This document shows positions 51,541 through 64,000 of a stretch of 64,000 nt of DNA, piece after piece. Position 1 is the stretch's first letter. Every line of letters starts with the position of its first letter. The notes beneath the pieces were generated by a model. The model was not told the origin of the DNA. It saw only the letters and a list, made by a program, of their open reading frames with translations, and searched no databases. The stretch is from Vitis vinifera. Its lineage: Eukaryota > Streptophyta > Magnoliopsida > Vitales > Vitaceae. Location of the stretch: contig NC_081810.1 of the NCBI RefSeq assembly GCF_030704535.1, positions 3,691,501 through 3,755,500 on the forward strand, in the 5' to 3' direction. The position numbers and the translations under genes are program-made.

Positions 51541-53576
51541 CGAGAGCCATTCTCTGCCTCATCTCCCCACCAAGTGTAAGGGCAAGTTAGGCTGAGCCCA
51601 AAGACAAAATGTTATACATCAAATTCAAAAGTAAAAATAATTGAAAGGTAAAAAGAGGCATCAAACAATCACAAATATGGAAAGACAGGGAATGTGACGA
51701 TGACTAATTTTAATTGGTGGGTGAACAAAGCCATCAAACGATCACGGATATGGAAATATAGGGAATGCGACTGCGAGTCTGTGACTACATTTTGCCCAGA
51801 AAAGGCCGCATGCGACTGTGACGGTGGGGTAGAGCTCCACCTTCATTGTCAGAGGCTCAGAAGCCTTTCCTTGTGGCGAGTAATGGAGGAGGCACGGCAA
51901 CACAGTGGCTGTCGGCGAGCCACTAATTTGGGATAAAATAAATAAATCAAAGGCCATACGGCACTGCTTCCGAGTTCAAAATGAGCTGTAAGTTTGTAAC
52001 TTGTAATGCAGACGCCATTCTGTCAGGGATGCTCAACTGGCAAATAAATGGTTCACACGCGGCCTAAATAATAATAATAATAATATACCACCCTTTGTAA
52101 TGATAGGATGCAAAAAAAATTTAGGCCCTGTGTTTTTTTTTAAAAAATAAAAAAATTGAAAGCAAAAACTGTTTTTTATTATAAAAAAATAAAAATTTTG
52201 GGTACTATTAGATAACTTATTTTTTAGTTATTTTTAATTATTTTTTTAGAATTGTTTTAAAGAATATTATATAAATATATATAATGATTAAAAATAAAGT
52301 TAATGACATAAAATTTATTTTTAAAATATTAAAAATAGATTAAAAACAATTTTAGGTTTTTAAACATATTTTTGTTTTATAAAATTTTAGAGAGCAGTTT
52401 TCAAAAATTGTTTTTAAAAACTATTTTTTTAGAACTATTTTAAAAAACAATTACAGATATTACCCTAAACTTTTAGAGAAGAAGGAAGGTGTTACAAAGA
52501 GTTTGTCTAGATTTCAGCTTGACAAATGTGCACTCAAGAGGTTGAAGAGACAAGGTATTGGATAAGGATGAAAATATCAAATTTTATTGATATCTTAGTG
52601 ATTAAATATATAGATATATCAATGAAAAATGAAAATTTTGAAAAATATTGATGGGATGAAAATTAATTAAAATTTATAAAAATATTAGAAAAAATAAAAG
52701 AAAAACATAAAAGAAGACCATAGTATATATATTAAAATTGTTTTACTAAATAAAATCACATGGGTATGATAAAATTTGTAAAGATTATACCAGTTTCAAT
52801 GCACATTTGATGTTAAAATAATAATCTATTTAATTTAATTATATTCAATAATAAAAAAGAACGATGATATGGGCATGTTTTTTAAAAAATGTTTATATTT
52901 TTTTATTTAATCGATATAGAAGAAGATATTAAAAAAACTTGTTACAAATATTATTATGATTTATAGTTTTCATATCCTTAATAATCAAATAAATGAAATT
53001 TAAAAATAAATTTTTTGAAATAATTTTATTTATTACAAATTTAATTTAATATTTTATTTTTTTCTCGTGGATATTTTTATATATTAGCATATATATATGC
53101 ATGGATGATGTTGTTTTTATAGTACAATATTTTTTAATATTAGGTATATATACAGTCATTTTTAAAATTTTTACTTCTAAACAATAAATTTATGGTATAA
53201 AAGTTGAAATTAATATATTTATTTGTCTTTTTTTTTTATGACTTTTATTTAATAATGATTTCAATTAAATTGTTTAAATCAAAATGTATTCTCATAACTC
53301 AATATATCAAATTATTCAATGTTTGAAAATGAACTTTATTTATTAATTTTAAATAATATTAATAATTCGTATTGTATTTTTAAATTATGTTGTTCCTAAT
53401 GGAATGACTTTTTTAATACAAATTTTAAAATCTCATTTTGTTTGTTGATAATTATTATTATTTGTATTGAGAAATTAAATGTCATATAGGTGAAGGAAAT
53501 AAGAAGAGATAACACTTCAAAAGGTAATTAATTATTATGAAGATTTGATGAAATAATTTAAGTTAGATTTGAGAAT

Positions 53577-53607
<31 letters not shown>

Positions 53608-53880
53608 AAATAAAAATTAATTTCAGATAAATAATTTATTTTAAATAATTTATAAATAATATATAAAATGACATAATTTACCAAAAATTCAATTAAGAAT
53701 ATTGGTGGGCATGTTACAAAAGAAGTTCAACCTTTACTTGAAACAAGACCACCCACACAGATTATTTACTCTATTTCTGTTGAAAACCGTTATCCCATTC
53801 TTTTGAGTTTCAATTCCTTAGTTGGATCCCTTGTTTCAGATTAAGCTATCTATTTGATTTAAATGATCATGACATCGAGC
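51541..53880. other. Gene-free, mostly A+T-rich region
   Basis: 51658-51704 and 51730-51776 are imperfect direct repeats (ATCAAACRATCAC.RATATGG). 52090-53880 is extremely A+T-rich, without open frames, and includes a (TA)n run at about 53578-53601. Confidence 0.45.
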
Positions 53881-56800
53881 TTATAAAGTGATGGGAACCC
53901 TAGATTACCCCGTTCCCTGACCTAGAATCTTGTTGATACATGTTATCTATCCTTAGACTTTCTAGATTTAACGCAACCGAATAATATGATAATAAAAATC
54001 ATAATAGAGACTAGATCTAGAGATAGAAACTCATACTTATGATATGGATGTTCTCAGATTGAATACAATTTGAAAAAGATGTCAAATCCACAATAGTCGT
54101 CGTAAATCTCATCTATTCAACGATTTTCCACCTAATCTCTCTTTTCATAAATCTTGACACAAATGAAGGGTGAACTTCTCTTCCTCTCTTGAGGGTGGCT
54201 ATAGTTCACTCTCAATCTCTCTTTGGAAGACGATGGACAAAATGCTAAAAAAAACTTAAACCCCTAAAGGGATTGTTGGGAAACCTCGAATTGCTCCATT
54301 CCCAAGCCTTAGATCATTAGGATGTATGTAATCCTATCTTAGGCTTTCTAAATCTATCACATATAAAAAATAATGACATTCAAAACCAACAATAATACCA
54401 TACATTTAGAGAAATGTGTCATACCTATGATCTGGATGTTCATGAATCGATTCTTGTTAGTGTAGAATACTTTAAAATCGTAAAAGATCTTGTACACTCA
54501 ATCATCTTTCAGCTAATAACTCCACCGTGAGTCTAGGAACTGAGATGGTGCAGATTTGGAAGTTAGGTTGCTCTTTCTTTAAATTAAAGGAAGAGATAAG
54601 AAGATTGAAACCCTAATCCCTATGAGGGATATTTATAGGTTTTTTACTAGGCTTAAGTGATTTAAGTCCACCATGGGTTTAGGTCACTTAATCTAGCCTA
54701 AAAAGATTGTTAATTGATTAATTAATCTAATAGAACTTCAATTAATCAATTAACCCAATTCAAGGATATTGTTCACTTACCCATGTGCAACCTTGCATAA
54801 TTACTAAAATGTCTACATGCACACAAATGAACCAAAAACTCATCTAACCCTCATAAATCATAAATCATGGGGACCACTAAGACTCATAAGATAGTATTGA
54901 CTCCCTTATAATCCAATTCTGAAGTTGACTCAACATGCTATTACATAGAATCAACTACACTCTAATGTCCTATGTATATTACAATAAGACACTAAGTGCT
55001 CAGGTCTGTAACCTACTATCTACCATATATAATTTCCCCATGAACTGGTCATTTGTATTATAACAAGATAAAAGCTATTGGCTTTTCAAGACTACCTTTA
55101 CAATCCTTAAGTTATAAATCTTCATATTATGTGATCAAATGACGTACTCTAACTCATTAAAAACGTATGTTAAATTCCATTAAAGGAATTAGTACGATTC
55201 CACAAATTTTATGATCACAAATCCTTATGATCACCCAAGATAACACATTATTTCAAAGTCCATGAGATATTATGACGTTTCATTTGAGAATACTTGTTAC
55301 GACTTGCTTCCATCAATAGTGACCTGATTCATGGGATAATTTATTATCACTTTAGGATTTTACCCATAGATCAAACTTTTGCATAAACTCAATATTCTCT
55401 TAAGGTTGAAGAACAATACAAAATAACAACTTGGTGAAGTTATAACTACTCAATAGCTTTATATCATGATTCACTGTATGTCTTGTTAAATGTGCAACTA
55501 TACATATTAGTGCACTCACCAAGAGAATCTCATCCTAATGGCCAAAACCAGTCATCCCTCGAAGTAAAAGGTGGTACACTACAACCTCAAATAGATTATC
55601 TAATTCTACAAACTGACTATGAACAAATCATCTACTTATAAAGAACCCATGACTTGAATCTTCTATACAACTCTAAATGCACTCAAGTCATATATAATGC
55701 TAGAGATGCTACGTCAAAATGCTCATAAAGTATAATACATGGAATAATGATGGATAAAGTGAAATTGTCCAAATTTATTACATTATTTCATATTTTTAAA
55801 GGCTATATCCACAAGTTTGTATAGGATTCTTTGCGGGCTTAAGTGACTTGTGCCCAAATTGGGTTTGAGTCACTTAATCTAACATACTTGAGTTCTAATT
55901 AATTAATTAGCTTTAATAGAGAAATCTAGAGATTCCAACACGAACCCCTTCTTAGTGTCCAACACACTAAGGCCCAAACATTTACATGGTGTATGGCCTT
56001 TCAAGTCCGAGCACCACAAAATGAGTTTTATTATTGTTATTATTATTATTATTTCTCTTCCATTTTTTTTTCACAATGTCTCACTTCTAAATCATTTCTA
56101 AATTCTTATTAATTGTTTTTCAACTATTTTTACAATAAAGTTTTTTTTGTCAAAATTTAGATAAAAATAAGCGCTAAAAAATATTTTCTCTTAAGGTTAA
56201 TTGTTGAGAAGAAAAAAATTAAGACAAAAATGAGGAAGAAGATGGGCATTGAAGAGAAGAATGGGAAGAGTCATTTAGGTATATTGGAAATTTGCATGTG
56301 AATATATTAATAAGGTTAATATTTTAAAGTGGATATGTAAATAAGTAGGATGTAAAAAGAAATTTGATAAATGTAAAAAGAAATTTGGTAGATTCAAATA
56401 TAATTTCCTTACTATAGGTCTTAATATTAGGATAAAATTATCACCTTAGCCTTAATAAGTCTCATCTAATCCCTTAACCCTTATGGTACAACCCAATTTC
56501 TCAATTGTTCACTCAAATAATTATGCACATGAAATTGATAACTCAAGCATGGGCCACCATGACCCATAAAATAATAGGGTCTATCTTTACTCCACTAAAG
56601 AAAATTAATCACACTATTATATTTTATGTAAATTAATTCAAATCAATTAATTAATAAAAGCATTGTCCTTGACCTACTATGTCACTGCACATGCAAACTA
56701 ATATCTTAATTTGATTAGAATTTTATTATTCATCAATTAAATTATATTTTAATTCAAAAATTCACTTTCTATGATCATTTTATATTTCCATATCTTGCTC

Positions 56801-57180
56801 GAGAAGACATGACTATTCCCTAAGAGATATTATGATGCCTCTATTAAATATTCATCTCCAAGTTAACGAGGATATATGATTACTTTATAATTTCAATCAT
56901 TTACGACTCAAAGTGACCACCAACCTAGTTACTAGCTTAATGACCTCTCAAGATTGTGAACACATGCAACATTATAATTATGAAATTATGCATGTCCAAT
57001 CAATAACATATATGACATGAATCTCCATAAGTCATATTCAATGTGCAACATATGCACAGTAGCACATCCATCCTCCCCTGATATCCCATTTTCAAGGAAG
57101 GTGTTCGAATCATTGTGAACACGCTTCATCAAGCCACGAGAATCCCCAAGACCCATATATCTATACACAAGAAAATTGAA
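53881..57180. repeat. Non-coding repeat-derived block with internally recurring segments
   Basis: No open frame exceeds about 60 codons over 3.3 kb, yet blocks recur. GGGAACCCTAGATTAC..CATACTTATGATATGGATGTTC (53892-54060) is matched by a diverged GGGAAACCTCGAATTGC..CATACCTATGATCTGGATGTTC (54277-54442). GGCTTAAGTGATTTAAGTCC..GGTCACTTAATCTA (54650-54720) is matched at 55837-55880, and a third motif set (GGGGACCACTAAGACTCATAA at 54868) has a relative at 56550. This suggests relics of one or more non-coding retroelements (LARD or LTR-type). No LTR pair, primer-binding site or coding domain was identified, so the class is uncertain. Confidence 0.45.
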
Positions 57181-57799
57181 CTAAATAATCAATTTCATGT
57201 GTTCACACTAATGTAGTCGTTTGGTCCCTAAAAGAACTGGGATGTCTGAAATTTTATTTTTCAGATAAATTGTTTTTAAAAAAAAAAAAATTAAGAAAAA
57301 AAAAACATGATACATTACAAATAAGAAAGGTGCTACTGACCCTGGGGCAAGGAGATTTTACAAATGGGACATAATTCTTTAGAGTGAAATTTACACCTTC
57401 AATGCCTAACAAGTAAAAAAAAACACTTTATAGCAGAAATTAATAATTTCTGGAAAATATACAGTCGTTTTCTCCTCACATTTTGAGGCAGATGGGTAGA
57501 GTGTTAGAACTTCAATTTCCTTAAAAATCCCAGAGACAATCAGAAGGAAACACCATGAATCAACATGCTTACAGTGGAATTTCTTTCCTGCAGCAAAATT
57601 ATTTCCAAAGCAAACATGATTTTCTGTATGTATTGGAAGTATCTAACTCTCACTATTTCCAGTGCAACATCCACATTAGAAGCATTGCATTAGAACCAAA
57701 GCAAGGCCTCCAAACCTTCATGCTGCATCTTACCTCTAGTCTATAGACATATTGTTGAGAAGTCCTATGAGACCATCCTATAGCAACATCATATGGTCC

Positions 57800-60700
57800 T
57801 CACACGTCAGATTTGTTGTTTACCTTGATCTCTAGGAGCTGCTCAACTGGTTGTCGGCAAATAGGGCATCGGTTCATCTGGAACCTCAAAACCTTGGCAC
57901 ACCCACCACACATACACTGCACCAATAGTCCAAACAAAATCCAACCAACCCATAATTAGACACAAGAAACTAAAATGTTCAACAATTTAAGCTTTAAAAT
58001 CTAAGCATAAGATTGATAAGATTTAACGCAAATGAAATACATAAACTTCAAGAAATACTTCCTCCTGAGGTGTGGATGAGATTAGCTGACTGGATCATGA
58101 TTCTCATCCAAATCTGTTTTCTTCAGTTTTAATGTGTATGCATGTAGGTTGAACCAACCCATCCATGGAGAACAGGACTTAATAAACTGAGGTGGAGCTC
58201 CCAAGCGTTCATATCCAACTTAAAACAGCAATTTTTGATAAGTAATCCTTGACCAATAAACTTAATCTGATGGAGCATATTATTATGGGAAAACTCTGGG
58301 TATACTACCAGTACGCCAATCTAAGTCAACTGGAACCTATTTCATTACTTTGTGTTCTAAAATTAAACATTTATCCAATGATCTTCAAATCCCAGTTGTT
58401 GGTAATAGTTGCTAATTGAGGCACATTCTGACCAGGATACAAAAGACACTAAAGGCATGCTGTCAGTCTGACAGCCTTGTTTTAATCAGTGGAATGACTG
58501 CCTATTGACTCCTTTTCCAGTCAACACAGAAGAGAAAAAAAAATTAGCAGACAGGGAGAAAATAAAGGAAGAAATAGAATTATTATATACCATGTGTCTG
58601 CAAGGGAGGACAGTTGTGTCTCTTGGTTCTGACAAGCAGATGACACACTCTTTCCCAGAATCAGTACCATCAGCATTGTCATCAACAGAATTCCCAATCC
58701 CAAAAATCTCCTGCAGCTCATATCTCATCCCCTCTGCCCACAGTATCTGTTTCACAACCCGCACTTGTTGTACACCTTTCTCCTTCTCAAACACAGCCTG
58801 GGTGATCTGAGAATTCCCAGTCAGATTTCCTTCTGATTGGCTATGGTCCAATGGGTATGCCCCAGCCTTCACCAGGAGAGGACAAACTTTGATATCACTC
58901 TCCTGCATTAACTCTGTTTCCTCAAACATTGAGAAGTCAATCCCAGTTCCAGAAGGTTGTTTGAACTTCTGATCAAGACCTTGCTGGAAAGACACCGTCA
59001 CAGGTTCAATCACGCCTTCCTTCACTGTAATCAGGTCACCGCTAATGCCTTCTTTGCCAAAAAATACAACTGTGATGCTGCATGCAGGAAAGAGGGAAAA
59101 GGAGGGTTAAGATGGAACTCTATCAATAATAGGTAACATGATCCAACCAGGTTCTCCAAATAGCTGCTCTAAATAGGCGCACGGCATAAATATCTCTTGC
59201 TTTCCAAAAGTTACAATTCATGCCACTTTGTCAGACAAGATGTTTGGCAAAACATTCCAGAAAATGAAGCATTTTCTTATATATTAAAGATGGAAAAACA
59301 TAGGTAGATAGAAGAATCAGTACAGCTTAGTGTAACAAATGTTGGATATTTGTGGGGGAGGAGAAAAAATGTGGTCACAATTTCTCCAAAGGCTGTTGAC
59401 CCCCTGTGTACATAGGGTGCAGCCCCTTTTCTTAGGTGTCTTTTAATAGACTTTCTGTTTGCCTACCAAACGCTGTTGAGCTTGTCCAATAGGATCACTT
59501 CATGCATCTTCGAGAAAGAAGGCTATGCCACACCATAGCAAGCATCCTTCACAAATGAAAGCATAAAGAAAGCCAATTGCAACTAGGCTTTCTGCAGCCA
59601 TAGACTGCAGGGTAGAAATATGAAGCAATTTATTCTTTCAGCCATTGGTATCTCATGCAACAAGGTGTGCCTTCATGTTTCCTTTTCCTTCTTAAAATAA
59701 AAAAGTCACAGCAATTATGAAATCTTTCCTATGGTATAACAAACCTGATCCTTTTTTACATTAAACAAGACTCACTCTAGGAATTGCCAATGGAAATGTT
59801 ACATTTTATTCAAAGCAGGGTGATGATGTCAAAGTCAAATATGACCAACAATATCATTCATGGAAACATCTTAAAATAAGATTAATCAGAAACACGACCA
59901 AGACACAATTCAAAACTATGAACAGTTGATTCTTATGCCAAAAATTACTTTAGATAATTTCATTTTTGGAATATTCTGATATATGAAACTTCAGATTGTT
60001 ATAATCTGAGATCACAATGGAACACAAAAGCATCGTGAAGACAACATAATCTCCAGTTCAGAGAAAAATGCAAAAATAGGGGTGTCCTTGCCAAACTTCC
60101 ACCAAAGATACATCATATAGTAAAAGGTTCAGTTTCAGCCCCAGTTGTCAAGGGGCAAGGATTTTGAGTTCAATATTTCATGCTAAAAAATTCAATTGTA
60201 ACCCCAATTACTAAATATAAGTGATGTCCTCATGTATTCTGCAAATTTCATACTAAACAAGTAACTTCTTGTGTGAACCTAATGGAGAGTTTACTTCCAC
60301 TTTTCGAAGTTGACTCCCTCTGGGAATAAACTTTTGGACTCTGTGCATACATAACAAGATGAACGGCTAAAAGCAAGAGATGCAAATTAATCATTGTCAA
60401 TGGCACCAAACATTCCGCCACCCAACCCCGACCTCCAACCTATACCCATTGGCCATCAGCGTGATTATATGCATTTCAAACAACAATGAAGTACTCCGGA
60501 AAAATATTTTTTTATTTATGATTCTATATATTAATATGCTAAAATATTACCACAACACTACCAAACATCCAGAGTTGAAGTTCAGGAAATTGTATAAAAT
60601 GAAACATGTATAACCTAATTATTGCAACTCTAGTATTCAAATCAAATTTCATACCAGTTTCTTCTGCAAGCAATAGGTCATAATTCACATTTCATACATT

Positions 60701-61305
60701 TTAAGGCAGTGTGCATCAAACTCTTTATGTCCAATTCAACCTCTAAGATATCATAGTAGAGGATATGGAAACTTAAAATTCCTAAACAAATGCAAGTTTT
60801 CTTTTCCTTTCCCATGAATTCCTCCCAACCAAACAGACCATCAGGGAGACAAAATGTACCTTCCAGCTGCAGTAGCATCAAAAGTGAAAGCAACCAGAAA
60901 CTTCCCCGGATTCTCTTCATCTGGTTCAACTCTCAATGTTTCTTTTTTAATATTCACATCGTTTCGGATAGTAATTGCCTTCTGATGCTCAACATAAGGG
61001 GCAGGTGGGGGCGGAGCCACCCCGCAAGGTTGGTGCCCACCAACCCAATTTGGGATTGCACCGCCAGCGCGATGAAGGCGGGTGTACGAACCCGATAACG
61101 GTACCGGCACAGGAGGGTAGTGACCATTGTAATTATAGTAGTAAGGTTGATTAGGGTTAGGGTACGCTGATGTGTAAGCTGTGGCAGCGGCAAAAACGTA
61201 TCTGTTTGCAGTAATTTCAGGTTGGGGTGATAGCTGAGGCGGCAGAGCTGGGTGGTTGCGGTGGCTCCGCTGGTGTCGCCGGCGACTGCTTCCCGTGTTT
61301 CCCAT
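57800..61305 (-). CDS. LOG2/LUL-type (mahogunin-like) RING E3 ubiquitin ligase, 349 aa
   Basis: Three exons: 60860-61305 (ATG at 61305), 58591-59077 and 57800-57916 (TGA at 57802-57800), with phases 2 and 0. The protein starts MGNTGSS, a good N-myristoylation signal, then a basic His/Arg-rich and Pro/Tyr-rich low-complexity region (8-115). A conserved associated domain follows (about 125-260; [40 protein letters not shown]). The C-terminal C3HC4 RING has C293, C296, C308, H310, C314, C317, C328 and C331, ending [10 protein letters not shown]. Arabidopsis LOG2 is a membrane-associated ligase that works with GDU1 in amino-acid export and ABA responses; this member could be any LUL paralogue. 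A CCACAG just before the ATG context (61313-61318 region) could be a 5'-UTR intron acceptor. Confidence 0.93.
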
Positions 61306-61760
61306 TTCTTTACTCTGTGGAAAAATATCAGTCCAGTGGAACAAAAAATTTTAAAAATTTATAATAAGAGATAACAATAACAGCAAAACCTCTAAAACCT
61401 GATTCTCCCACGGCTGGCTACTGAGAAAACCGCGAAAAGAAAAGAAGCAAGGATTGACTTAGCTCACTTGAATCAAAAGGAGATTTTTTTTATTTTTTTT
61501 GGAACGGAAATTCCAATCCCAAATGGAAAAAAGTCCAAGAATGCAGAATTCATCTTCTTCAATTTTCTTGCATTTTCTCAGTAACCAAACATGATAGGAA
61601 CTAAGAAAAAGCATAAGATTCGCACCTTGGGAATGGATTGTGCGGATGGTGGGGTTAGCAGTTGCGATCCGTTTGGAAACCCAGAAAGAAGAGAGCTTTA
61701 GAGAGAGAAAGGTACTAAAAGCGCAGTGGTTAGGAATTGGGGATGAAGTACAGAGACAAG

Positions 61761-61838
61761 TGACGTCAGGTAGAGAGCAGCCTCTGACAGCTTAATGCCA
61801 TGTCATGTCCTATTGCTGGATCTGTCTTTTCACACGTG
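61761..61838. promoter_or_regulatory. bZIP-type sites upstream of the LUL-like gene
   Basis: A palindromic TGACGTCA at 61761-61768 and a CACGTG at 61833-61838 lie 450-540 bases upstream of the ATG, beyond a GA-rich leader (61689-61710). Both are classical bZIP core sites, consistent with the ABA or stress link reported for this ligase family. Motif evidence only. Confidence 0.5.
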
Positions 61839-61839
61839 G

Positions 61840-64000
61840 CAGGTGACATGGTGCGTTTAAAGATTCTACCCTTGGCTTTCTTGCCACCTCATTTCCACCT
61901 CGCGGATATTGGCATCCCACAACCTTCTTTTTGGTTTCTAGTTTTTAGCTCTTGCCACATTTTCTTCCTTTTTTTTCTTTTCCCTCTTTTTCTTTTTAAG
62001 AAATTTAAGCACCATTGGAAAATGCCGAAACCACCCATCTTTTCTGCATTTCTTTTAAATAAATAAATAAATATATAATTTAATTGATTCATTGCCTTAT
62101 TGATACTTAAAACAATGACATGATAATCTCGTATTGACTTTATCTTTATTCCTCAGTGATTATGTCATACTACCATATCATAAAAAATAGCATTATTATA
62201 TTCTTAAAATATTGTTAAAGAATATAATAGTGTTGGCATGCTTTTCTTTTTTTTTAAAAAAAAAATATAATTAAAAACCTAAGGAGAATTCTGTTTTTAA
62301 CCTAACTAGACTTGGTAATTGAGTTAAGGTCCTCATTTCACCTGTAATTTAAACTCAAAACCCAATGAAATAGTAGAAATTGAGAAAAAGGATATTGACT
62401 TTAAATAATCCCTAGAATACCCTTAACTATTAAATAAAAAAACTAATTCACTCTATCTTTCTCATTCTCTCTTTTAACTATTTTATCTTTCTCTCACCTA
62501 TTTATTAGTGGGATTAAGTTGAATCATTTCCCAATAATTTTTCTCCATTAAATTAAATATGAAAGATAAATGGTTAAAAATTATTATTGTTAAATGCATT
62601 TTTGAAGTAAATAACTTTTAAATACCTCATCAAATTTTTTTTTTTTTTTCAAACTTACATAATATATAATAAATATTTTTTAAATACCTTGAAAACTTAC
62701 ATAATATATAATAAATGTTATTTTTTATTTCAAACTTATATTATGTCTTATATATATTAAACAATTTTTAAACACCTCATAAAATATTAGTATTCTTTAT
62801 TTGTTCTAGCTTGCAAATTAGACATCAAATATTTTTTTTTCAAACTTATATAATATATATAATAAATAATTTTTAAATAGCTTAGCAAATTTTTTTTTGT
62901 TTTTTACTTACAAAATAATAAATATGTTGTATATTATTTCTCATATATATTATATAATTTTTAAATACCTCATAAAATATTATTATTATTATTATTATTA
63001 TTGCAAATTAGACACATGATGTTTATTATTTCTCATATTATTTTAGAAATAATATAAACACTCACATGCATATATATAATATTAATCAAGAAGACAATAT
63101 TTCTAGTAATGGGCATAATTAAAGTCTTCAAGATATTCAAAATTTTTCCATTCCAAAATTACCTAATTGTTTTCCACACTGATCCTAAATATTTCTAAAT
63201 AAATATTTAAATATTGAAAACTATTAAAATAAATATTTTCTTATTAAAGCGATTTTTTAAAAGTAATAAGATAAAATTCATGAAATCTTCAAACCTCTAA
63301 TTACAATAAATATTTTTAATTTAAAAACTAATTTCATAATTTAAATTAATGATTTAAAAAAAAATAAAAATGTTATGAAAATAATTTTTGTTTATTTTAA
63401 TTCCATTTAAATATAATTTGTAATCTCTATTGACAACAATAAAATTATGTTTATAAAAACAAAATAGTAAAAATATGTATTTCATTTAGTTTACTTATAA
63501 TGAACAATTCAAACATGATTGATTTTAATTTTATTTCTTATGTATTAATTTTTGTAGGGAAGGTGTTAATGGCATAGTTTAGTAAAAAAAAAAATCTTAT
63601 CAATAATCGTCTTAATGTCAAACTCAAGTTGTTTAAAAATCATACAAAACCTATTAAGAGTCTTATACACCATTGTATACTTGACACATTTTCCTTATAC
63701 AATTAATGTAATACTCTTGTATAGTGACACAAATTTCATATCCTTCCTAAATTATGTATCCATGCAGGTGTGTTAACTATGTTTTCAATGGTTTGGTTGG
63801 AAAAATTGTGGATGACTTAGGGTAAAAAAAATTTTCCTAAATATCATTATTAGGGGAAATATTGGAATTTTCATGTGAAAATTAAATAAAGTGCATGGCA
63901 TAAGTATATGACCTTTGGGTGATAAGAAAAATAAAGGAGTTATTTAGAATCAATTGAAATCTTTTATAAATGATGGTCTTGTACACTCTTGTAAACTTAG
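61840..64000. other. A+T-rich intergenic region to the window end
   Basis: Low-complexity DNA with a pyrimidine-rich patch (61920-62000), an (ATT)n run at about 62976-63002, and recurring AATATATAATAAAT.TTTTTAAATACCT words between 62590 and 62970 (several degenerate copies of roughly 60-130 bp spacing). No gene is visible. Confidence 0.45.

Overview
This is nuclear DNA from a flowering plant. The protein-coding genes are split by many GT-AG introns, the encoded proteins are typical eudicot nuclear products (RVB1, YRDC, a RINGv ligase, a CCCH/TRM2 methyltransferase, a plastid-targeted chorismate synthase, a LOG2-like ligase), intergenic DNA is very A+T-rich, and LINE and hAT-like debris is common. 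Grapevine (Vitis) is my best guess for the genus from overall impression, but this is inference without a database search. No operons, CRISPR arrays or prokaryotic features are present.

Layout. 1-2840 (minus): first five coding exons of RuvB-like 1, with the 3' half off the left edge. 3230-4684: a 1.45-kb terminal-inverted-repeat element. 5648-8404 (minus): YrdC/Sua5 threonylcarbamoyl-AMP synthase, with a LINE scrap in intron 1. 9518-15130 (minus): RING-variant (C4HC3) membrane E3 ligase, 8 exons. 15131-19307: A+T-rich intergenic DNA with a candidate MITE. 19308-32726 (minus): a 14-exon gene for an 843-aa CCCH zinc-finger + RRM-like + RNA m5U-methyltransferase protein. Its 6.1-kb intron 12 holds two truncated LINEs, and its 2.2-kb intron 8 holds a duplicated pair of receptor-kinase fragments. 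32727-42480: repeat-rich, with a second copy of the 1.45-kb element bounded by a perfect 8-bp target duplication, two related GC-ended elements and a decayed plus-strand LINE. 43280-44686 (plus): single-exon membrane-anchored SAM-methyltransferase-like protein. 46897-50453 (minus): 13-exon chorismate synthase. 50454-57799: gene-free, A+T-rich and repetitive. 57800-61305 (minus): 3-exon LOG2/LUL-type RING ligase. 61306-64000: its leader and promoter, then A+T-rich DNA.

The genes are unrelated housekeeping or regulatory loci and do not form a pathway: chromatin AAA+ ATPase, tRNA t6A synthesis, two ubiquitin ligases, RNA methylation, shikimate pathway. I found no novel multi-gene system. The observations most worth checking are: (a) the chorismate synthase reads as an intact 444-aa gene but carries Arg at two positions where the family has conserved His, including the catalytic His of GESHG; (b) three introns in three genes have a GC 5' splice site, all AG|GCAAGT; (c) the two 1.45-kb elements look like non-autonomous hAT transposons that may carry a captured host 5'-UTR exon and splice donor; (d) a tandem pair of CrRLK1L receptor N-terminal fragments lies inside an intron.

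Exon coordinates were read by hand from splice signals, reading frame and family conservation. In every complete gene the exon phases sum to an uninterrupted reading frame.
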